From contig NZ_JAQAGZ010000010.1 of the NCBI RefSeq assembly GCF_027533625.1, forward strand, positions 124,001-188,000: a stretch of DNA of 64,000 bases, given 5' to 3'. Of the stretch, positions 35,648 through 44,146 are shown piece after piece. The notes under the pieces were generated by a model, which saw only the letters and a program-made list of their open reading frames with translations, was not told where the DNA came from and made no database searches. Every line of letters starts with the position of its first letter. Position 1 is the stretch's first letter. Position numbers and translations under genes: made by a program. The stretch is from Paenibacillus gyeongsangnamensis (GTDB lineage: Bacteria; Bacillota; Bacilli; Paenibacillales; NBRC-103111).

Positions 35648-37201
35648 ATGAACAAGGTAGTGGTTACGGCGTTGGCCGGCACTTTGGCGCTTGGCTCTTT
35701 AGCGGGCTGCGGCGGTGCGGACAAGAAGCAGGAAGCGGCGGCTCCGGGGGGCAAGCTGAAATTCTCCATGCTCATTTCGACGAGCGGCAACAAATATGCT
35801 GAGAAATCTCCCGACATTAACCAGGATAAATGGGTTAAGAAGCTGGAGGAGAAGACGAATTCGAACATCGATCTGCGCATGATTCCGCTGAAGGATTTCG
35901 ACGCCAAGATGGCGGTCATGTTCGCCGGCAACGATATACCGGATGTGGTTCAGAACGTGGGTGGAGCGACGTCGAAGGGAATGTCGGGCTCGGTGGAGGC
36001 CGGTGTGTTCATGCCGCTGGACGATCTGCTGAAGCAGTATGCTCCGAATTTAATGAAAGCGGTGCCGAAGGAAGCGTGGGACGAGACCACCTACCAGGGG
36101 AAAATTTATGGCATTCCGAACTGGCTGTCCAACACGTCGCGCCGCGCCACATTCATCCGAACGGATTTGCTGGAGAAGACGGGACTTCCACAGCCCAAGA
36201 CCGTCGAGGAGTTTCTGAATATGCTCCTCGCCTTCAAGAAGCTGGGCATCGACAACACGTACCAGCTGCGCGAGAATTTCAAGTACGCCGATACGTTCCT
36301 TGGCGCCTATGACGTGCTTCCGGCGCAGTTCGAGGTGCAGGGCGACCAGATCGTGCCGAAGTTTTTTGATGTCGAGAATATGACCAAGGCGCTTCAGGTA
36401 TACAAAACGATGTATGATGAAGGTCTCGTGCCGAAGGATTTTGCGACGATCTCGTCAACGGACTACAGCAAAAATATCGAGAGCGGCAAGGCAGGCAGCT
36501 GGTCGGCCAATGCCGAAGGGCTGATCAACTTCCGCGGCAAGCTCAAGGATGTGATGCCGTCGGCGAAGGTTGACGTCATTCCGTCGCCTCGCGGGCCGGA
36601 AAACAAGGGCGGACATCTGCTGTATTCCAGCATTGTGAACTCCTACTACATTAACAAGAACGTCAGCAAGGACAAGGCAATCCAGATCGTGAAGTTCTTT
36701 GATTCCATGCTGAGCCCCGAGATGGAGAAATTTTTCAGCTTCGGTATCGAGGGGGAAAACTATACGGTGGAGAACGGCAGCATCAACTATAAGCGCCCGA
36801 CGAACCAGGACGGCATCGACGAAGAAGGCTTCCGCAGCAACCTGTGGTTCGTGCACGACGTGGTGTACAACAAGCTTCGTTCCGAGCAGACCCAGGACGG
36901 CAGGGACATGATCAAAAATTTCGATACGATTCTGTCCAAAGAAGGACTGGGCAGCGTTCGCTTCGTTCCGGCGCTGCCGTCGTTCGCGAAATATCCTGAC
37001 CTCGCTCCTCAAGCCGATGACGTGGGTCCGAAGCTGATCATCGACCATATGGTCAAGATGATTTACGGCAAGGAGCCGATCTCCGACTGGCCGAAGGTCA
37101 TCGAGGAATATAAGTCCAAAGGCGGCAACGAAATCTTGAAAGAAGCGAATGAACGCTATAAGAAAAAAGACGGCGTGATCATTCAACAATCCAGGCAATA
37201 A
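35648..37201 (+). CDS. Orphan ABC transporter substrate-binding lipoprotein (LplA-type)
   Basis: 517 aa. Signal peptide with lipobox LAGC (Cys about residue 21) and a Lys/Ala-rich linker. The body matches the large family 1 binding proteins of Paenibacillus (LplA-like), with KEAWDETTYQGKIYGIPNWL and LLYSSIVNSYYINKNVSKDKAIQIVKFF. Such proteins feed MsmX-dependent sugar or oligosaccharide permeases, but no permease gene is adjacent here. A complete hairpin follows at 37215. The ligand is unknown. The start ATG 35648 has AGAGGG upstream. Confidence 0.9.
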   Translation: MNKVVVTALAGTLALGSLAGCGGADKKQEAAAPGGKLKFSMLISTSGNKYAEKSPDINQDKWVKKLEEKTNSNIDLRMIPLKDFDAKMAVMFAGNDIPDVVQNVGGATSKGMSGSVEAGVFMPLDDLLKQYAPNLMKAVPKEAWDETTYQGKIYGIPNWLSNTSRRATFIRTDLLEKTGLPQPKTVEEFLNMLLAFKKLGIDNTYQLRENFKYADTFLGAYDVLPAQFEVQGDQIVPKFFDVENMTKALQVYKTMYDEGLVPKDFATISSTDYSKNIESGKAGSWSANAEGLINFRGKLKDVMPSAKVDVIPSPRGPENKGGHLLYSSIVNSYYINKNVSKDKAIQIVKFFDSMLSPEMEKFFSFGIEGENYTVENGSINYKRPTNQDGIDEEGFRSNLWFVHDVVYNKLRSEQTQDGRDMIKNFDTILSKEGLGSVRFVPALPSFAKYPDLAPQADDVGPKLIIDHMVKMIYGKEPISDWPKVIEEYKSKGGNEILKEANERYKKKDGVIIQQSRQ

Positions 37202-37214
37202 ATGGTCGAATCTC

Positions 37215-37254
37215 CCAAGGGACCGGTTTCCGTCAGCGGAAGCCGGTCCCTTGG
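37215..37254. terminator. Long GC-rich hairpin between convergent genes
   Basis: CCAAGGGACCGG pairs perfectly with CCGGTCCCTTGG and the stem continues inward (TTCCG/CGGAA with one mismatch). There is no T-run after it, so termination is likely but unproven. Confidence 0.55.
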
Positions 37255-37269
37255 CGCTGCTGCCCCAGG

Positions 37270-37899
37270 TTACGGCTTCTTCGCAAAGTAATACGATAAG
37301 CCGAGGACGAGAAGAATCGTGGCGGCAAGTATGCCGAACAGCACATAGCGGGCCGTCCCGGCGGGCAGCCAGAGCAGCCCGGCGATCATGGCGGCTCCGC
37401 CCGAGGTGAAGATCGGACCGGCGGCGCGGTGGGTTCTGCGCCACACGGTCTTGTCCGCCAGCGTCCAGGGCGTACGGATGCCCGCGTAGACGTTCGGACC
37501 GAGCTTCGGAAGGACGCTTCCGAGGCCGATCATCATCAGTCCGACGAGCAGCAGAGCGGCACGGCTCATGTTGAGAGGATGGCCGAGCCCGTGGACGATC
37601 ATCAGCGCGTGCACCGCCAGCAGCAGCAGCAAGGTCATCGTCTCGATCGCCTGCATGGCATGGCGGTGAGCGGCTTCCTGGCTTTGAGGTCCGGCGGCCG
37701 CCAGACTCCGGAACAGAAAGGTCAGAACAACCATCAGAATGGGGGCGATGAGCAGGGCCGAGCTCTTCGGAGCGAATCCGTTGGGTTCTCCCTTGGCTCC
37801 CCAATGGATGGTCAGCGTATCCGGGAGATGAGGGTAGCTCCAAACGCTTAAGAAAAGGGCCAGAGCGATCAGGACGCCGGGGACCATGAATTTTCTCAT
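37270..37899 (-). CDS. SdpI/DUF1648 family membrane protein
   Basis: 209 aa, six hydrophobic segments. The opening IHWGAKGEPNGFAPKSSALLIAPI is the DUF1648 motif, and GPNVYAGIRTPWTLADKTVWRRTHRAAG is the SdpI domain. The best known member, SdpI, gives immunity to the SdpC killing toxin in Bacillus subtilis and also senses it, but most relatives have no known role. There is no sdpABC-like toxin operon or SdpR-type regulator adjacent. ATG 37899 follows GAGGAG. Confidence 0.88.
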   Translation of the reverse strand: MRKFMVPGVLIALALFLSVWSYPHLPDTLTIHWGAKGEPNGFAPKSSALLIAPILMVVLTFLFRSLAAAGPQSQEAAHRHAMQAIETMTLLLLLAVHALMIVHGLGHPLNMSRAALLLVGLMMIGLGSVLPKLGPNVYAGIRTPWTLADKTVWRRTHRAAGPIFTSGGAAMIAGLLWLPAGTARYVLFGILAATILLVLGLSYYFAKKP

Positions 37900-38020
37900 G
37901 CGGCTTTACTCCTCTCTTTGGCATCGCAGTCTTTGTATGGACGTTGTACCACAAATAGGGTGGCGAAGCAAGCCGATCACCGGACCGGACCGCGGGCCTT
38001 GTTCGGCACATTGTACGGGC

Positions 38021-38443
38021 TTACAGAGCTTTGGGCCGGATATGACAGCTTGGTCCGTTCCCCGTCACGCCGGATTTCGCAGCCGGACGGGGCGCTCCTC
38101 CGGCGGCTGCGCCTCCGCAGCCTTTGCCGGTCAAGTCTTCCGCCCCTTCAAGAAAAGCCTCCAGCGTCTCCGCCGCAATCGGTCCCGTATGATTGACGCC
38201 GATGTTCAGCTTGCCCTTCAGTTCCTTGATTCCCAAGGCCCCAAAGTTGTTGCTGTGCTCCAGCTTCTCTACGACCAGCTTCTCAATGGAGAGATGCTCG
38301 ATCACGATGGCCGGAGCGGCTTCCGCGGGCTTGTCTGCCGTTAAAGTCCGGAGTCTCGCCTCCAGCTCGGCGATCCGCCGTTCCAAGGCCGGGGATGGCG
38401 CAGATCCGAGCTTCCCGCGAATCCATGCTGCGAATGACGGCAT
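38021..38443 (-). CDS. GerPC-like spore protein
   Basis: 140 aa. An N-terminal coiled-coil-like helix (PALERRIAELEARLRTL) precedes IEHLSIEKLVVEKLEHSNN and LGIKELKGKLNIGVNHTG, which resembles the GerPC signature in which a hydrophobic strand is followed by a GTLNIGL-like motif. GerP proteins allow nutrients to pass the spore coat. It is divergent from a GerPA/F-like gene at 38507, supporting the assignment. The tail is Gly/Ala-rich. ATG 38443 follows AAAAGGGG. Confidence 0.6.
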   Translation of the reverse strand: MPSFAAWIRGKLGSAPSPALERRIAELEARLRTLTADKPAEAAPAIVIEHLSIEKLVVEKLEHSNNFGALGIKELKGKLNIGVNHTGPIAAETLEAFLEGAEDLTGKGCGGAAAGGAPRPAAKSGVTGNGPSCHIRPKAL

Positions 38444-38506
38444 TCCCGCACCCCTTTTCACATAGACTGGTCTAGATCGAACATCCCGTACAGGAGGGAC
38501 CTTCAT

Positions 38507-38770
38507 ATGTTTCATCCAGCACAAGCGAATTTCGGTTTCATTAAGGTAAACCAGCTGTCAAAATCAACGGCCATAGGCTTCGGGAGCAACGTCCGAATCG
38601 GCGTGCAAGCCGGAATCAGGCTGAACCAGGGCTTCGGCCAACACTATGGGGATGGCTGCGCCGTGGTCGGACATAAGGCCCTCATTGACGACCGGGATGT
38701 CATCGACGCGCCCTCGTGTTCCGGCCTCAATCGATTGGGATGCTTCGCTTCGGAGGAGCCGGTGTCGTAA
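38507..38770 (+). CDS. GerPA/GerPF-like spore protein, paralogue 1
   Basis: 87 aa. Pattern typical of the GerPA/GerPF family: a hydrophobic strand (FIKVNQLSKSTAIGFGSNVRIGV), then QGFGQHYGDG in the place of the usual GSGSFNTGD, and a DxDVxDxP tail (DDRDVIDAP). ATG 38507 follows GGAGGG, spacing eight. The end overlaps the 3' end of the Hsp20 gene on the other strand by 44 bases. Two paralogues lie at 39286 and 39540. Confidence 0.72.
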   Translation: MFHPAQANFGFIKVNQLSKSTAIGFGSNVRIGVQAGIRLNQGFGQHYGDGCAVVGHKALIDDRDVIDAPSCSGLNRLGCFASEEPVS

Positions 38771-39194
38771 TCCGAACGATCAGCACCCCTTCATGATAGG
38801 CGGCGGTGATCCGGCTGGCCGGGCTGCTTGCCTCCGCGGGCAGCGGAATGGTCCGCGTGAACGGACCGTTCAGCCGCTCCTTGGACAGGAATGCCGCCCC
38901 CGGAAACAAAGGCTTGGCCTCGCCTTTCACGTAAAGCGCCCCCGGCCCTGCGGATAGCTCCACATCCTCCTTGGCGACGCCGGGCAAATCGACCAAAACA
39001 ATCAGCTCTCCGTCTCCCTGAAGCAAGTCCACAAGCGGCAGCAGCGCCGGCTTGTCTCCGCCGCTTCCCTGGAAGTACGGGTGCGTCTCCATCATTTGCT
39101 TCGCTCCGGGCTGGTCAAAGATCTCGTTCCAGAACTCGCTGCCGGAGAAATGCTTGGCAATCTCCAGCCATTTGCCGATCTTATCGCTATTCAA
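38727..39194 (-). CDS. Hsp20/alpha-crystallin family protein
   Basis: 155 aa. The central alpha-crystallin domain runs from about residue 55 to 145 (LPLVDLLQGDGELIVLVDLPGVAKEDVELSAG ... GVLIVRITTPAP). It ends in a short tail that retains an IPI-like motif (RSIPID), the IxI/V motif used for oligomerisation. TTG 39194 is the likely start, with AGGTGG upstream. In Bacilli some Hsp20 relatives (CotM, CotP) are spore-coat proteins; the GerP-like genes on both sides suggest a similar role here (inference). Confidence 0.85.
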   Translation of the reverse strand: MNSDKIGKWLEIAKHFSGSEFWNEIFDQPGAKQMMETHPYFQGSGGDKPALLPLVDLLQGDGELIVLVDLPGVAKEDVELSAGPGALYVKGEAKPLFPGAAFLSKERLNGPFTRTIPLPAEASSPASRITAAYHEGVLIVRITTPAPPKRSIPID

Positions 39195-39285
39195 CCCCGC
39201 CCACCTGCTTTCGGTCCCGCCAGGTTATAATTCAGTGTCCTCGGCGTATACATAATTATCAATTCTTCAGAGGTGATGGACACCG

Positions 39286-39543
39286 ATGGGACATTCTACA
39301 GTAATCAATAATATTTTTATTCTCAAAATTAATTCCATCGAAAATGCTTCGGCGATCAATGTCGGCCAAAATTTTTTGGCGGAATGGTCGAATTCGGATA
39401 AACGCATCCAGGGCTACGGCCAAAATTACGGAGACGATTCCGATTTCGTCGGCAACAGCCATTACGTGGACGACAAGGATCTAGTCGATTTCCCGGCACT
39501 GAAACGATCCGCATTCTTGCTTCCGGGGGAGGAACCGCGATGA
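39286..39543 (+). CDS. GerPA/GerPF-like spore protein, paralogue 2
   Basis: 85 aa. Same pattern as the gene at 38507: IFILKINSIENASAINVGQN, then QGYGQNYGDDSDFVGN, then VDDKDLVDFP. Start ATG 39286 after GAGGTGA, spacing nine. Its stop overlaps the next start (ATGA), so this and the gene at 39540 are translated together. Confidence 0.72.
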   Translation: MGHSTVINNIFILKINSIENASAINVGQNFLAEWSNSDKRIQGYGQNYGDDSDFVGNSHYVDDKDLVDFPALKRSAFLLPGEEPR

Positions 39544-39773
39544 TATTCGCTCCAATGTCGGTCAATTTATTAGGCTTTAAGGTTAACGTCTTGGACCGGG
39601 ACAGCACGCTCAGCTTCGGGCCGAGCCAGAAAATCGATGTCTTCATATCGAGCAAGCAGAATATGGGCTTTGGCGAGAATAACGGAGACTTGTCGCCGAT
39701 TTTTGTTCCGATGGACATCATATTGGATTCTGACGTTCTGGATAATGTTCCGAACAAGAACAGCATTGTATAA
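39540..39773 (+). CDS. GerPA/GerPF-like spore protein, paralogue 3
   Basis: 77 aa. Pattern again: LLGFKVNVLDRDSTLSFGPS, then MGFGENNGDLSPI, then DSDVLDNVP. ATG 39540 has GGGGGAGG upstream. This member is the most diverged. Family link is by motif spacing and context; a profile search would be needed to confirm. Confidence 0.68.
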   Translation: MIFAPMSVNLLGFKVNVLDRDSTLSFGPSQKIDVFISSKQNMGFGENNGDLSPIFVPMDIILDSDVLDNVPNKNSIV

Positions 39774-39822
39774 GCCCATTAAGAAAAATGGGGATTTCCA
39801 AAAATATCCTGGTGAAATATCA

Positions 39823-39844
39823 TAGTTCTATGACTATTGAACTT
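39823..39844. promoter_or_regulatory. ArsR-type operator overlapping the regulator start
   Basis: TAGTTCTAT-GACT-ATTGAACTT matches the perfect operator at 40211-40234 at most positions (TAGTTCAAT-TGTT-ATTGAACTA). It covers the ATG at 39830, suggesting autoregulation. Confidence 0.6.
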
Positions 39845-40126
39845 AAAGCCCATGACGAGCAGCTCGTGAAAATTTTCAAGGCGCTGGCGGATCCGACACG
39901 GATCGAGATTATCCGCACGCTGCAAGGAAGCAAGATCGAAATGAACTGCGGGGAGGTAGGAGAGAAGTGCGAAGCCTCCAAGTCCAATGCGTCTTACCAC
40001 TTTCGGACGCTGCGGGAGGCGGGGCTGATCCGGGTCCGCAAGGACGCTCAGACGAAATGGATTACGATTGACGATGAGACATTCAGCCGGTATTTGCCCG
40101 GTTTCCTGGAAACGCTGAATAATTGA
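39830..40126 (+). CDS. ArsR-family transcriptional regulator
   Basis: About 98 aa from ATG 39830 (112 aa if ATG 39788 is used; the upstream extension is weakly supported). Winged-helix ArsR fold: LVKIFKALADPTRIEIIRTL, then GEVGEKCEASKSNASYHFRTLREAGLIRVRKDAQTKWITI. The classical metal-binding ELCVCD motif is absent; the single Cys pair (MNCGEVGEKC) leaves metal sensing open. It most likely represses the MFS gene downstream and itself, through the matched operators at 39823 and 40211. Confidence 0.85.
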   Translation: MTIELKAHDEQLVKIFKALADPTRIEIIRTLQGSKIEMNCGEVGEKCEASKSNASYHFRTLREAGLIRVRKDAQTKWITIDDETFSRYLPGFLETLNN

Positions 40127-40173
40127 AGACGCCCGGTTGTCATGCCGCCGCGGGTCTTGCCGGGATGCCGGGA

Positions 40174-40205
40174 GCCCTCTGAAAGAGGAGAGGGCGAATT
40201 TTTTT
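40174..40205 (+). terminator. Intrinsic terminator after arsR-like gene
   Basis: GCCCTCT/AGAGGGC around GAAAGAGG, followed by a seven-T run. Confidence 0.88.
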
Positions 40206-40210
40206 GTCCT

Positions 40211-40234
40211 TTAGTTCAATTGTTATTGAACTAA
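40211..40234. promoter_or_regulatory. ArsR-type operator upstream of MFS gene
   Basis: Perfect inverted repeat TTAGTTCAAT-TGTT-ATTGAACTAA, 40 bases upstream of the MFS start. Confidence 0.75.
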
Positions 40235-40274
40235 CAAACTACATAACGAAAAAAAGTAGAAAGGAGCTAAAGCT

Positions 40275-41464
40275 ATGAAGCGCATTCTCTTCTTGTTTTT
40301 CCTCGTAATGTTCGGCATCGGAACCGACACGTTTATCATTTCGCCGCTGCTGCCCACCTTGACGGAGCGTTTTCAGATCCCGGCGACGTGGTTGGGGTGG
40401 CTTGTGGGCGCCTACGCGCTCGGATATGCCGGTACGGCCTTGGCCGCAGGGCCGCTCTCGGACGGCTGGACCTCAAGCGGGTCATGGTATGGGGTATGCT
40501 GGCTTTCTCGGTCAGCACGGTGCTCTGTGGGCTGGCCGACAGCTTCTGGAGCATGCTGCTGTTCCGGGCGGCGGCAGGCATCAGCGCCGCATTCGTCTCT
40601 CCCCAGGTATGGGCCGCCATTCCGGCGCTTGGAAAGCCGCAGCAGATCGTGAAGGCGATGGGCGTAGCCATGGCGGGCTTGTCCGTGTCTCAGCTGCTCG
40701 GTGTGCTGCTAGGCAGTTTCTTGGCAGCGGTAAGCTGGCCCGTGCCGTTCTACTGCTTGGGCGGACTCTCGCTTCTCCTCACCATGGCGATCGGCCTGAC
40801 GGTGCCGCCGCTTAATGCGCAGAACCGCGCGGCTGCAGGAAGGACGGCCCTCGCTGATCGTTACCGCAGCGTTCTTGCGGTTCCTTCGACTGCAAGATCT
40901 TTCTTCGCCTACTTCTTGTTTCATACCGGAAGCTTCGGAGCCTTCTCCTTCATCGGCACTTTCCTGAGCAGGGAGCACGGGCTGGATCTCGGGGGCATCG
41001 GCCAGACGATGATTTGGCTTGGGGCCGGCAATCTGGCGGGCAGCCTGACCGGGGGGATCCTTGTGCAGCGCTGGGGGGCGGCCCGCGTATTCCGTGGCGC
41101 TTTCCTGACGGTCTTTGCCGTCTACCTCGCGGTCCCTGCCGTTCAAGTGCTCCTCGGGGCGCAGCTGCTGTTCACGCTGTGCTCCTTTGCCGGAGGCGTC
41201 CTGTTCCCGCTGATTATGAGCACGCTGCAGAGTCTGGCTCCGGATTCCCGGGGCACCATTGCCAGCTTGTCGAACGCGCTCATGTATGCAGGGGCTGCGG
41301 TCGGCTCCTACGCGGGCGGCTTGCTGTATGCCGCCTTCGGCCGCTTCGCCGCGGTGGGCTGGCTTGCGGCGGGTCTGTTCGCCGCCGCCTTCATGCTGTT
41401 CAGCCTCGGCGGCTTGTTCGCCTGGCGCCGTCCGGTGCAGGGCAAGGAGGCGGAGCTCGCCTAG
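40275..41464 (+). pseudogene. MFS transporter (arabinose-efflux-like), frameshifted
   Basis: Major facilitator with about twelve helices and about 396 codons after repair. The first frame runs MKRILFLFFLVMFGIGTDTFIISPLLPTL to the A motif region (GYAGTALAAGPLSDGW); a one-base step back at about 40468 continues RLDLKRVMVWGMLAFSVSTVLCG to the stop at 41464. Adding one C to GACGGCTGG gives GPLSDRLDLKR, the expected motif. The first frame alone would stop after 125 residues. Likely a drug-efflux type exporter regulated by the ArsR protein just upstream. Confidence 0.85.
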
Positions 41465-42021
41465 TCCTGTACCCCGGTGCAGACGCTCCCGAACCAACCC
41501 TCGTCCATCCTTGACGTCCATTCTCCATAGCCCCGCCGCCGGGAGCATCATCGTCGCCGGGGTTTTCCCTTCCCCGATGTGCACCCCAACCACCGGATGG
41601 TCCGGTTCCTCGTTCCACCGGCAGCCGTTCGCTCTGCCTGCGGTATCGTCTCCCGGAAATGCCTCGAACAGCTTCTTCCCTACGCTCCAACCTACCCTTC
41701 AAGCCGCCGAATGGGGGCTTCATCCCCCGAACGCCGCGGCAGGTGCGCCTCGCGAGAATTCACCGGAATCCGCAGACCAGTGGAAGCCGACCCGGCAGGG
41801 TCTGCGAGACATTTTTCGACAAAAAGATCGTTGAAGGGCTTCGAATGGGGTGAAATCAACCCAAATCCCGAGTCAGAAATGGGGCTGAGCCTGCGACAAT
41901 CGTACCAATTTGTTCCTTTCAACCGTTTTTTCATGTTTCTTTAAGATTTCGTGTTTACAATAGCTTAATAAATAAAAAAGAAAATCCGCATTGATAAAAA
42001 GAGAAAACGCGGGATAGGAGT
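41465..42021. other. Intergenic region, no gene seen
   Basis: About 557 bases between the MFS gene and the LtaS-like gene. Open frames here look like chance GC-rich frames. One weak hairpin (CCCCG/CGGGG, 41531-41562, then TTTT) may terminate the MFS transcript. The last 90 bases are AT-rich and probably contain the promoter of the next gene. Confidence 0.4.
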
Positions 42022-44022
42022 GTGAGAAAGACCGTGCGTCCCTTTTTCTTAAAAAGACGGAAGCATGCAGGGGTGGAACGGAGCCGTGCGCGGAGCTCCT
42101 TCTGGATTGTGCTCGCATGTATCGCGGTGCCTCTTGTGCTGGTTTTTGGCGTGGAGTTTATCCAGCGCGGCAACCTGTACGAAACGTGGGCATGGATGAG
42201 TCATAACCCCAAGCTGTTTATTATGAACGGCATACTGGATTTATTCGTATTTTTACTTATTTTCGGGTTAACCGGTACGCTGCTGCCATCCTTTGCATTA
42301 GCCTTATTGCTGCTGTGTACGATGTCGTTCGTCAGCTATTTCAAGGTGAAGCTGATCGGCGAGCCGTTCTTTCCGTGGGATATTTTCCTGAACAAGGAAA
42401 GCATGAACATTATGCCGCTCGTCGCGAACAAATCCGCCCTGATGCGGATCGGAACGATGGTCGTCTCCGTGCTGGCTTTGTTTGTGCTGTCGTTCTTCGT
42501 ACCTCGGCTGCGGCTCCGGCCCTTGACCCAGATCGGGGTTGGGCTGGCGGCTATCTTCGCGCTGTATTCCTTCGGCGTGAATGCGCCGTGGAGCAGCTAT
42601 GTCATGGACCGGATGGGCGCAAGCGAAATCGCGTGGAATCAATCGGAGAACTACGGCAGTAACGGGATGGCGCTGGCTTTTACGATGAATGTGAAAAATG
42701 CGATCGTGCCGAAGCCTGCCGGCTATGACGAAGCGGCCATGGCGAGTCTCGCGGAGACGCTGAAGACGGCGCAGCAGAGCGGGATTCAGACGGCTTCGCT
42801 GAACATGGATTCCGCCGGCGGCCAGAAGCCGAACGTCATCTTCATTATGAACGAAGCGTTCTGGGACCCGACGTTGCTGCCGAACGTGAAGTTCAGCGAG
42901 GATCCGGTGCCGACCGTTCACCGGCTGCAGCAGGAATCGACGTCGGGCTACCTGCTCTCGCCCCAGTTCGGAGGCGGCACGAGCAACGTCGAGTATGAGG
43001 TGCTGACCGGCCAGTCGATGAGCTTCCTCCCGGCCGGCTCAATCCCTTATCAGCAATATATCTCCAGGCCGATTTCGAGCCTTGCGGGGTATTTTGAAGG
43101 GCAGGGGTACAAAAGCATGGCCATCCACTCCTATGAGGGGTGGTTCTGGAACAGGGAGAACGTGTATAAGCAAATGGGCTTCGAGAGCTTTATGAGCAAG
43201 GATCAGTTTACGAATCCGCAGTACAAGGGCGATTTTATCTCGGATGATGAAGTGGCGAACAGCATTATCAAGCAAGTGGACAGCTCGGACCGGCCGATGT
43301 TTATTTACACGGTCACGATGCAAAATCACGGCCCGTACGACGACAACCGTTACGGGACCAATCCGATCAAAGCCGAAGGCCCGCTTACGCCTGACGCGAA
43401 GAGCACGCTGGAGACGTACACGCAAGGGGCGCATGATGCGGATGCGAGCCTCCAGAAGCTGATCGATCATTTCACACAGACGGGTAAGCCGACAGTGATC
43501 ATCTTTTACGGGGACCATCTCCCGATGCTGGGGTACGACTACGACGTATATACGCAGGCAGGCTTCATTCATACGGCCAAATCCGAGCAGTGGTCGCTCG
43601 AGGAGCTGCAGCGGATGCACAGCGTTCCATTTGTCACCTGGTCGAACATCGGCCTGTCGAAGGAACAGGTGCCGACGATCAGCAACTCTTTCCTCGGCTC
43701 TTATGTGTTGAACCGGATCGGCCTGCCGCTGCCGGCTACGTTAGCCTACAACCGCGAGCTGGCTCAGAAGATGCCGGGAATGCTGCGCAATCTCGTCGTC
43801 GACGCGAGCGGCAAGCTGTATCCGTCCGTTCCGGCGCCGCTGAAGGGCGATGTGGAGAAATACCGGGAGATGCAGTACGACGAACTGTTCGGCAAGCAGT
43901 ACCTTGCGAAATATATCGATACGGAGTATTTGAAGCAAAATGTGATGCCGAACTACAATCAGGAGTTCGCCGAGCAGCCGCCCGCGGATGCGGACACGGT
44001 GCTTAACGCGAGCGAGCATTAG
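42022..44022 (+). CDS. LtaS-like sulfatase-family membrane enzyme
   Basis: About 660 aa. Five N-terminal membrane helices (residues about 25-200) are followed by an extracellular sulfatase-fold domain (from about 260: KPNVIFIMNEAFWDP, GGGTSNVEYEVLTGQSM with the catalytic Thr, and YTVTMQNHGPYDDNRY, IIFYGDHLPMLGYDYDVY). This is the architecture of lipoteichoic acid synthase, which polymerises glycerol phosphate, and of related phosphotransferases. GTG 42022 is next to AGGAG; GTG 42034 has better spacing and may be the true start. A 12-base duplication repeats the end of the gene (44011-44034). No flippase or transferase partner is adjacent. Confidence 0.9.
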   Translation: MRKTVRPFFLKRRKHAGVERSRARSSFWIVLACIAVPLVLVFGVEFIQRGNLYETWAWMSHNPKLFIMNGILDLFVFLLIFGLTGTLLPSFALALLLLCTMSFVSYFKVKLIGEPFFPWDIFLNKESMNIMPLVANKSALMRIGTMVVSVLALFVLSFFVPRLRLRPLTQIGVGLAAIFALYSFGVNAPWSSYVMDRMGASEIAWNQSENYGSNGMALAFTMNVKNAIVPKPAGYDEAAMASLAETLKTAQQSGIQTASLNMDSAGGQKPNVIFIMNEAFWDPTLLPNVKFSEDPVPTVHRLQQESTSGYLLSPQFGGGTSNVEYEVLTGQSMSFLPAGSIPYQQYISRPISSLAGYFEGQGYKSMAIHSYEGWFWNRENVYKQMGFESFMSKDQFTNPQYKGDFISDDEVANSIIKQVDSSDRPMFIYTVTMQNHGPYDDNRYGTNPIKAEGPLTPDAKSTLETYTQGAHDADASLQKLIDHFTQTGKPTVIIFYGDHLPMLGYDYDVYTQAGFIHTAKSEQWSLEELQRMHSVPFVTWSNIGLSKEQVPTISNSFLGSYVLNRIGLPLPATLAYNRELAQKMPGMLRNLVVDASGKLYPSVPAPLKGDVEKYREMQYDELFGKQYLAKYIDTEYLKQNVMPNYNQEFAEQPPADADTVLNASEH

Positions 44023-44034
44023 AGCGAGCATTAG
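44011..44034. repeat. 12-bp tandem duplication over the LtaS-like stop
   Basis: AGCGAGCATTAG occurs twice in tandem, so the last residues and stop codon are duplicated in frame: the first TAG (44020-44022) ends the gene, the second lies 12 bases later. Confidence 0.85.
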
Positions 44035-44146
44035 ATGGAACGCGCACAGCCTGGTCATTGGGACCGGGCTGTTTCGTGCATCAAGCCTGGGAGCCTGGTC
44101 GCAGCGGAATGAAGGAATGGGGGGAGTGCGGGCAAGGAGTGCGGGC

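Noticed and set aside
37270..37899. SdpI-like protein as part of a toxin-immunity system
   Set aside because: No sdpABC-like toxin or SdpR-type regulator is next to it, so only the domain name is kept.
36455..38011. Long minus-strand frame (518 codons)
   Set aside because: It runs across the binding-protein gene and the SdpI gene in another frame and has low-complexity Arg/Ala/His content.
41579..41944. Plus-strand frame of 121 codons
   Set aside because: Chance GC-rich frame, no ribosome site, no family features.
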